Origin: Chondrilla cf. caribensis
Lineage: Eukaryota; Porifera; Demospongiae; Chondrillida; Chondrillidae
NCBI GenBank assembly: GCA_964020155.1
Contig: OZ026561.1
Coordinates: 3,258,047 to 3,322,046, forward strand
Direction: 5' to 3'
DNA: 64,000 nucleotides
Each line of letters begins with the position of its first letter. Position 1 is the stretch's first letter. Below, piece after piece: positions 60,301-64,000 of this stretch. The position numbers were made by a program, and so were the translations under genes. Below the pieces are notes generated by a model that searched no databases, was not told the DNA's origin, and saw only the letters and a list, made by a program, of their open reading frames with translations.

Positions 60301-63300
60301 TACACATGACAACATTCCAGGACACTGGATGGAGAGTGTCTTAGAGGGTGGATGGATATCTATTTGTCATGACTGAGAGGAACACAGCAAAGAATCTCTC
60401 CTTTACTCAAAGGGTGTCATGTTGAGTTAATATTTCATTTCTGAATCATAATAATCCCATTAGGCATCGGTCGACAACTGAAATGTCCCCTTGGACACTA
60501 TATTATCCATCAATCCATAACCTTTTCCAAAGATGTATGGTATAGCTTGTCCATCCAGAGTGGTTTGTGTGACCTCATGGTTGACATCATACCATCCAGA
60601 GTCCTTCAATACTGCCAGAGTGAACGGACTCAGTTGAGAGTATGTACTGTACAAGGAGAAAAAATGAGCTGCCAGTGAGGTCATCAATGCATCATAATTG
60701 TTATAATGATGCATGACCTATTATTATATCAACAGTATTTCTGATGTTTATATTTTATGTAACAAAGTACCACTGGGAGTCCTGTAGCGGATATACAGAA
60801 ACTTTGGTTTGATGTTTCCGAGAGCAAATTCCAAGCTAAACGTGTCTGTAATTATATCTGCTACAGCCCTACCAGAGGTATACTTTAGTAATTATGAGGT
60901 TTGAGGTATTCCATATAAAAAGTTTTTGTATGCCATCTCTCATGCCCCATTCTTATATTACATCTGCACAAAGAGTTGCTAGGCAATCAAATTTTGCAAT
61001 ATAGCACATTTTAATAACAATTACAAGTCCACAATAGCAAAGGGAAATAATTGTTTACTTTGTATTTTGATCTGCCCATGCAACATGCCACATGTATGTA
61101 CACATAAGCATAACTACTGCAGTGGCTCACAGCATGGAGGTATCCAATATATATTTTTCTCTGTTTGATTCAAGCATTTAACTGTTCAAAAATGATTTCT
61201 GAAAGTTCTGTATTGATATGTCCAACCATTATTAAAACAACACTAAAAAGCACCCATTACTCGGAAATTATAGCTATTTTATGTACAACTATATACAAAC
61301 ATAGTTAAGGTACTAGTACAGTATGTACATGCATGCACATACTTACGGGTAGAAGTATCTTGTCATGATTTCAGGCAATAAGTATTGTCTTGGCCAATGA
61401 CTATGATGGATAATGATAATCATAGTACAATGTCCAAACAATGTGGATGGAAAATCCTCTTCACTAAACATTTATAGTTACAAATTTTTATCGCCCGTTG
61501 ACGTCATACATCCGAAAAAGAGAAGAAGAAGAGAACGGTATGCCGGTATACAGGATACCAGCACTGCAGTAACCTGCAAGCGCCCCCTAAAACCTAGCAA
61601 TGCGACCGCACAATTATCACATCACTTGGGAAGACCATTGTCAATCAATCAATCAGTCTCATACTGGTGTACAACTTTCTTCATTGGCTTGATTTGCTTC
61701 TCTCTGCTTTCATGGTGAGGTGCCCTGAACCCCTGATGCTTCCTAATTTGGGACACTTTGGATTGTTACGAAAATTTTCTCTTCACAAACTGGCCGTTTC
61801 TCGGATCAAGTTTAGTATAAAACTGATCCTCAATCTATGAAACAACGTTTAAAAATTTGAATAAATTTAACTGATTTTCGTACTTGATATTCGAAAGTAG
61901 AAAGCGTCCAGAATTGGGGCACCACACCATACTCAGTTATTGGGAATCATCATCTTCCACGTCTTAATCAAGTCGCTTACTCAATAGCTAGTGGTTGGCT
62001 TTCCTCCCTGCTGGAGGGCTGCAAATGTTTATGATAGACCGTTTTGTTGAAAGAAAAACAAAATTACTGGAAATCTCGAAGCAAGAGGAAGAAAAGTATT
62101 TGAATTCAAACATATGGCCTATTTTCTAGGCGGATATTTTGCGATAAACTACCTACTTCATGCTCTCCTTGCCGTATTGCTTTGTTTACTGCACTCGCCC
62201 TCAGGTCTCAAGCAGTAAATGCAATACGGCACAGAGAGCGTGTAGTAACTAGTACATATCGAATTGGACCGCACATGTGACATGTATATGTAGAAGTTAA
62301 ATAAATATGTAGATGCATTAAACAGTGTATAACACATTGAGAACCATGTAACTGTGATTTTAGATGAATTAATATTAACTTGTGCCTTGCAATACTGTAG
62401 ACTGTCAAATAGTACATATTATTCAACGCAACCTATGCATGTCATGCAAAAATACATTAAAATTATTGGAGTGCATTCTATATGACCAATCTATATACCT
62501 ACCTACGTAATTGGTGATAAGGAATTCCACTCAAGTTTTGACAACCAAAGTGAGTCTTTGCAATCTCAACAACCTATACATGTGTTGACAAAACAATGGG
62601 TAAAGAGCATACAGTAAATATTAACAAATGTAGCCTGCAATAAAACTGTACAATACACCTATAATGGTAGTTTTCATGTTTTTCATGGAACAACAGAAAT
62701 TAATCGCCCCATTCATCGCCGGTATCTTGTTTATAATTGTATTTATAATAGCAATTGACTACATTGATTAGATTTAATTACCTAACTAAGATACTGGAAT
62801 TCAATCTATATTACAATATATATTAGGTACAATTATCACACCAACCAGTATTGCCTCACTGAATGATAAATATTATAGGTACCATCGGTGATAAAGATCA
62901 CACAAAAGGACAAACACACTCCTAACCAAGAACTGAGGTCAAGATATAGTGCTGGCGTGGCTTGTGCCTTTGGTTATCTTGACATTCTCAAATTAATGCA
63001 ATGTTTCATGAGTGATGACTGTGGCAGTCATCTTGAAAAATGAAAAAAATGTAATCAATGAATCCACCCATATTTATTCATAAAAATTCTGTAAATTACA
63101 ATAGTCTACCCTGTATGTGAAACAATAACCATTAATCCTATTTCAGGTTCAATATTAATTTCAATTAGTTATATCTATGTTTAATACCTATACAGTGGCG
63201 GTGGAACATAAAAATCTTGGGGGGGGGGGGGGGGGGCGGTGGTCCAGTGCACGTGCAGTACAGAACACTAAGTCACCAAATTAGCATATACTAGCCACTC

Positions 63301-63881
63301 CTTCACTTCAGTAAATTCTATGCATATGTTCATAACACCAAGGCTCATTCAAAATTATATTAATAATGTGTATATGTCTATGTAACATTACATGTCTCCT
63401 TGAAAATTAAGGGGGGCAATGCCCCCCTTGCCCCCCGGTTCCACTGCCTATGCTATATATGAGGTATAATAATATTATGGGCCTGCTCTTCCAGAGAATT
63501 GTATGATGCACTATAATTGACTGCATTTGAAAAAAGTTCCTAGCTGCAAATTATTTCTGTAGTCAGAATGAAAAGTATGATATTATACAGTATAGGCAGG
63601 ACAGGAAATCAGAAGCACAAATCAGGACAGTATATAATTAAACACCTACTGCTTCAAGCTAATCTAAGCTGATATTCATACAATACTACAAGAGAGAGTC
63701 TAAAAAGGAGTACAAACCAAATATACGTACTTCCATCAAATTAAAATGAACAATCACAGATTTCTGTATCATACTCACAGTAGGGAGAACCAAGCTATTG
63801 GTTCTTTGCTGATATGAATAATGACTGAAAATACCCTCTGTCCCCCAAAGTGTTTGAGGACCACCAGTTTCGTTCCTAAAA
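39617..63881 (-). CDS. Paralogue C: giant M8-SRCR-NIDO-EGF-CCP-Ig-FN3 mosaic (5' end outside window)
   Basis: Twenty-seven exons with matching phases encode about 2,960 residues in the window. Order: M8 peptidase (from exon 5 on), Cys-rich linker, SRCR, NIDO, seven EGF-type exons (most of them calcium-binding) plus one short Cys-rich exon, two CCP/sushi domains, one further EGF, a roughly 1,200-residue unassigned region with two coiled coils, a Cys-rich core and a furin-like RRRRQ site, two Ig domains, a Cys-rich exon and an FN3-like end with a stop at 39617. There is no transmembrane helix after NIDO, so it should be secreted. The composition resembles matrix or adhesion proteins such as nidogens. 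Signal peptide and HExxH exons would lie beyond 64000. A less likely alternative is two adjacent genes split after NIDO. Confidence 0.78.
40258..40410 (-). CDS. Paralogue C exon 30: Cys-rich module
   Basis: A 153-nt exon reading [17 protein letters not shown], then [20 protein letters not shown]. CPPxxF...CxxC...CxxC resembles ephrin-receptor-like or TNFR-like Cys modules. It uses the weak donor GTGTTG, chosen because it keeps phase 1 with the last exon. A donor at 40265 would shift the frame. Confidence 0.6.
40670..41000. repeat. 163-bp intronic tandem duplicate
   Basis: Two units share CCTACTGTGAAGGC, AGATATTCCATAATTATAG and GAGCAACAGTAATGTAGA, in the intron after C exon 29. The divergence is about one site in ten. 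Confidence 0.8.
41108..44608 (-). CDS. Paralogue C exon 29: 3.5-kb exon with coiled coils, Cys-rich core and two Ig domains
   Basis: A single open exon of about 1,167 residues, phase 1 to 1 (donor GTGAGT at CTGCA). Approximate order: beta-rich segment (1-215), heptad-like helix (220-310), Cys-rich core with [21 protein letters not shown] and NRCCCPDTC (315-460), second heptad helix (465-535), beta segment (535-620), GRRRRQ convertase site (~625), helical segment (640-850), Ig1 with LELKCQAES and [10 protein letters not shown] (850-930), Ig2 with VLICNATS and [10 protein letters not shown] (935-1020), and an unassigned tail. Coiled coils around a disulphide-rich core suggest oligomerisation, as in laminins. 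I know no family for the core. Confidence 0.85.
44680..44803 (-). CDS. Paralogue C exon 28
   Basis: A 124-nt exon, phase 0 to 1, reading [20 protein letters not shown] and ending NGTFAVGG (donor GTAAGA). It continues the unassigned beta-rich extracellular region of exon 27. Confidence 0.8.
44871..46243 (-). CDS. Paralogue C exon 27: EGF plus long unassigned extracellular region
   Basis: A 1,373-nt exon, phase 1 to 0. The first 40 residues are an EGF domain ([28 protein letters not shown]). The remaining ~415 residues are beta-rich with scattered Cys pairs ([24 protein letters not shown]) and no family I can name. The reading is open throughout with no low-complexity bias. Confidence 0.85.
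46494..46880 (-). CDS. Paralogue C exon 26: two CCP/sushi domains
   Basis: A 387-nt exon, phase 1 to 1. CCP1 runs from [14 protein letters not shown] through [19 protein letters not shown] to [11 protein letters not shown]2 runs from [10 protein letters not shown] through [10 protein letters not shown] to DPVC. The four-Cys pattern with Gly-Tyr and Trp is standard for complement control modules. Confidence 0.92.
47332..47454 (-). CDS. Paralogue C exon 25: EGF domain
   Basis: A 123-nt exon, phase 1 to 1, reading [16 protein letters not shown] and [22 protein letters not shown] plus the Tyr-containing second half mark a calcium-binding EGF. Confidence 0.92.
47455..48894. other. Intron with a very long (TG)n array
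   Basis: Between EGF exons 24 and 25. It is AT-rich up to 48250, then microsatellite to about 48610. No exon is visible, although another EGF exon of unusual sequence cannot be excluded. Confidence 0.6.
48257..48612. repeat. Compound (TG)n array, about 355 bp
   Basis: TG units with GCGTGCGTGCG, GGGCATGTGTGG and CTTGTGTG variants that recur as higher-order units (GTACGGG at 48294 and 48420). Long open frames in all six frames over it are artefacts. Confidence 0.95.
48895..49059 (-). CDS. Paralogue C exon 24: EGF domain with insertion
   Basis: A 165-nt exon, phase 1 to 1, reading [16 protein letters not shown] and ending [14 protein letters not shown]. It carries an extra [17 protein letters not shown] loop, making it longer than its neighbours. 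Confidence 0.9.
49190..49309. mobile_element. Palindromic intronic element with a GC-rich tip
   Basis: TGGTTAAGACATGG (from 49190) pairs with CCATGTCTTAACCA (to 49309) and the tip is GGGCGCTTCGCGCCC at 49243-49257. Arms are about 58 nt. A smaller inverted pair (ATAGCATCCGTT at 49094, AACGGATGCTAT at 49176) lies next to it. Confidence 0.75.
49474..49602 (-). CDS. Paralogue C exon 23: EGF domain
   Basis: A 129-nt exon, phase 1 to 1, reading [18 protein letters not shown] and [17 protein letters not shown]. Calcium-binding EGF type. Confidence 0.92.
49692..49814 (-). CDS. Paralogue C exon 22: EGF domain
   Basis: A 123-nt exon, phase 1 to 1, reading [20 protein letters not shown] and [14 protein letters not shown]. 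It is the source type of the relic at 29170-29235. Confidence 0.92.
49894..49992 (-). CDS. Paralogue C exon 21: EGF-like, short form
   Basis: A 99-nt exon, phase 1 to 1, reading [16 protein letters not shown] and [18 protein letters not shown]. It has fewer Cys than a full EGF, so it may be a half module or have lost its C-terminal loop. Confidence 0.85.
50391..50513 (-). CDS. Paralogue C exon 20: EGF-like
   Basis: A 123-nt exon, phase 1 to 1, reading [18 protein letters not shown] and [16 protein letters not shown]. Extra Cys at ICC and SCCC make it an unusual EGF variant. Confidence 0.88.
50588..51252 (+). mobile_element. hAT transposon fragment with BED finger, 8-bp target duplication
   Basis: The 8-bp direct repeats GTTATAAT at 50580-50587 and 51253-51260 flank ends TAGTGCTACAAC and GTTGCAGCACTA. 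The plus strand reads [20 protein letters not shown], then in another frame [13 protein letters not shown], a CxxC...HxxxxH BED-type zinc finger. It is followed by [20 protein letters not shown] as in the start of hAT transposases, and a stop. The frame shift within the finger and the 665-bp length show a dead, non-autonomous copy. Confidence 0.88.
51261..51388. repeat. (CA)n microsatellite beside the hAT insertion
   Basis: About 120 bp of CA with CGCAC variants, starting at the last base of the hAT target duplication. Confidence 0.95.
51439..51558 (-). CDS. Paralogue C exon 19: EGF domain
   Basis: A 120-nt exon, phase 1 to 1, reading [18 protein letters not shown] and [17 protein letters not shown]. 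Donor GTCAGT. Confidence 0.9.
51692..51781 (-). CDS. Paralogue C exon 18: short Cys-rich exon after NIDO
   Basis: A 90-nt exon, phase 1 to 1, reading [20 protein letters not shown] and ending RCTCEDG. It joins in phase to the NIDO exon 17 and to the EGF exons, which supports C continuing past NIDO instead of ending as B does. Confidence 0.85.
52499..52769 (-). CDS. Paralogue C exon 17: NIDO domain C-terminal half
   Basis: A 271-nt exon with [36 protein letters not shown] and [16 protein letters not shown]. Only a few residues differ from B (for example PRYRTYS for PDTRTYS). Phase 0 to 1, donor GTGAGT. Confidence 0.93.
53190..53237. repeat. (CA)n tract abutting the exon 16 donor of C
   Basis: A shorter counterpart of 11695-11767. 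The coding strand continues from the exon as GTGCGTGCGTGTG, so the donor itself is repeat sequence. Confidence 0.92.
53238..53573 (-). CDS. Paralogue C exon 16: NIDO domain middle part
   Basis: A 336-nt exon, phase 0 to 0, reading [34 protein letters not shown] and [18 protein letters not shown]. Same length as B. Confidence 0.9.
53975..54043. repeat. Short intronic tandem duplicate
   Basis: Two units of about 34 bp sharing AGGGCCTATAT and GAGCAGGTA. Confidence 0.8.
54292..54470 (-). CDS. Paralogue C exon 15: NIDO domain entry
   Basis: A 179-nt exon reading [19 protein letters not shown] and ending [13 protein letters not shown], one codon longer than B. Phase 1 to 0, donor GTAGGT. Confidence 0.87.
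54576..55027. mobile_element. C-specific 452-bp insertion with 13-bp direct repeats and palindromes
   Basis: Flanked by CAATACCTATGTA at 54563-54575 and 55028-55040; B has no insertion at this point. Inside, a 48-nt inverted pair lies at 54741-54788 and 54928-54975 (CAGTGTAGCATACCCACTTC and complement). The right end is a perfect 21-nt hairpin with a 5-nt loop (GTTTGGTGGATTGTTTAGCC at 54980). Long direct repeats suggest target-primed retroposition, but the palindromes are more like DNA elements. Confidence 0.75.
55447..55770 (-). CDS. Paralogue C exon 14: SRCR domain
   Basis: A 324-nt exon, phase 1 to 1, SRCR framework as in A ([37 protein letters not shown]). It is closer to A than to B. 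Confidence 0.9.
55847..55969 (-). CDS. Paralogue C exon 13: short Cys-rich module
   Basis: A 123-nt exon, phase 1 to 1, reading [19 protein letters not shown] onward. The donor is GTTAGA in place of GTGAGA in A and B. Confidence 0.76.
56066..56191 (-). CDS. Paralogue C exon 12: end of M8 domain
   Basis: A 126-nt exon reading [16 protein letters not shown] and [10 protein letters not shown], phase 1 to 1, with the same acceptor as in A and B. Confidence 0.78.
56883..57011 (+). other. Conserved plus-strand open frame in the C intron
   Basis: Forty-three codons ending TAA, including [20 protein letters not shown] and [12 protein letters not shown]. Third copy of the frame seen at 2231-2347 and 14432-14566. 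Function unknown. Confidence 0.35.
57509..57667 (-). CDS. Paralogue C exon 11: M8 domain C-terminal part
   Basis: A 159-nt exon reading [34 protein letters not shown] and NEGPG, phase 1 to 1. Donor GTAAGT. Confidence 0.85.
57814..58562. mobile_element. C copy of the A/C-shared inverted-repeat element
   Basis: Counterpart of 3152-3943, flanked by AGTATAC at 57807-57813 and 58563-58569. Its right end has an extra tandem copy of the terminal segment (TTGATGGGACAGTTGTAGCA twice). Confidence 0.75.
58851..58941 (-). CDS. Paralogue C exon 10: M8 domain
   Basis: A 91-nt exon, one codon shorter than A and B, reading [20 protein letters not shown] and ending CNSSQT. Phase 0 to 1, donor GTATGT. Confidence 0.78.
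59322..59440 (-). CDS. Paralogue C exon 9: M8 domain Cys-rich part
   Basis: A 119-nt exon reading [20 protein letters not shown] and [10 protein letters not shown], phase 1 to 0. Confidence 0.85.
60522..60646 (-). CDS. Paralogue C exon 8: M8 core after the Met-turn
   Basis: A 125-nt exon with [19 protein letters not shown], phase 2 to 1. It differs from A and B by very few bases. Confidence 0.92.
61347..61400 (-). CDS. Paralogue C exon 7: third zinc ligand and Met-turn
   Basis: A 54-nt exon reading [19 protein letters not shown]. The His ligand and Met-turn are both present, unlike A. Confidence 0.88.
62147..62251. repeat. Hairpin at the end of the A/C-shared segment
   Basis: TTTGTTTACTGC pairs with GCAGTAAATGCAATACGG across CACTCGCCCTCAGGTCTCAA. 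It is the counterpart of the A hairpin near 8660-8757 and is missing from B. Confidence 0.65.
62503..62573 (-). CDS. Paralogue C exon 6: M8 HFGC exon
   Basis: A 71-nt exon reading [20 protein letters not shown], phase 0 to 2, donor GTAGGT. Confidence 0.87.
63193..63452. mobile_element. Probable C-specific MITE with poly-G and inverted ends
   Basis: About 260 bp absent from the matching B intron. The left end reads TACAGTGGCGGTGGAAC and the right end GGTTCCACTGCCTA, partly inverted. It holds a run of about 17 G near 63220 and a GGGGGGCAATGCCCCCC palindrome near 63411. Target duplication (TA or CCTAT) is ambiguous. Confidence 0.5.
63779..63881 (-). CDS. Paralogue C exon 5: M8 domain, most 5' exon in the window
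   Basis: A 103-nt exon reading [20 protein letters not shown] and ending LVLPT, phase 2 to 0. Exon 4 with the zinc helix should follow beyond 64000, judging from the 0.9-kb spacing in B. Confidence 0.82.
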
Positions 63882-64000
63882 CTGAAGAGGTTCTCATAAT
63901 AATAGACTACATTTATCACAATTCAGCATGATAATATTCAAAATTGACAAAGTTTCCTGATTTACGTAAATAAACAGGAGGAATAGTTCATAGCTCATTT

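Overview
The window is animal nuclear DNA. It is AT-rich, split into many short exons with GT-AG introns, and full of (CA)n/(TG)n microsatellites and small intronic transposon insertions. The coding content is extracellular metazoan modules: leishmanolysin-type M8 peptidase, SRCR, NIDO (nidogen-like), calcium-binding EGF, sushi/CCP, immunoglobulin and fibronectin III. A marine invertebrate is likely and a sponge is plausible. The species call is inference. No bacterial operon, CRISPR array, tRNA or rRNA was seen.

All three recognisable genes lie on the minus strand and are paralogues, read here from high to low coordinates. Paralogue C (from beyond 64000 down to 39617) is the largest. It holds an M8 peptidase whose first exons lie outside the window, then a small Cys-rich exon, SRCR, NIDO, EGF-type exons, two CCP modules, another EGF, a long unassigned extracellular region with coiled coils and a Cys-rich core, two Ig domains, a Cys-rich exon and an FN3-like C-terminus. 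All 26 internal splice junctions I placed agree in phase, which supports one transcript of about 3,000 codons in the window. Paralogue B (20988 to 10241) looks complete: signal peptide, propeptide, M8, SRCR, NIDO, then one transmembrane helix and a stop, about 1,020 residues. Paralogue A (9081 to 257 and on past the window edge) is 5'-truncated. It starts inside what is intron 5 of the other copies, so it lacks the signal peptide and HExxH exons, yet its nine exons are open with intact splice sites.

The peptidase domains look compromised. B has Asp in place of the catalytic Glu of the zinc motif (HDLLH), and A has Tyr in place of the third zinc-binding His. B and C diverge exactly at the phase-1 boundary after NIDO: B goes to a membrane anchor, C to a long matrix-like tail.

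From about 21 to 39.5 kb there is no confident gene. It holds a probable TATA promoter for B, a CRE/E-box region with a conserved 33-codon ORF that is duplicated near 29.5-30.5 kb, tandem and dispersed duplications, fold-back elements, microsatellites and eroded fragments of M8 and EGF exons. Introns carry datable insertions: a TA-flanked MITE only in A, an element shared by A and C but not B, a hAT fragment with 8-bp target duplications in C, and a 452-bp C-specific insert with 13-bp direct repeats. These show that A and C share a history that B does not, although A lies directly downstream of B.
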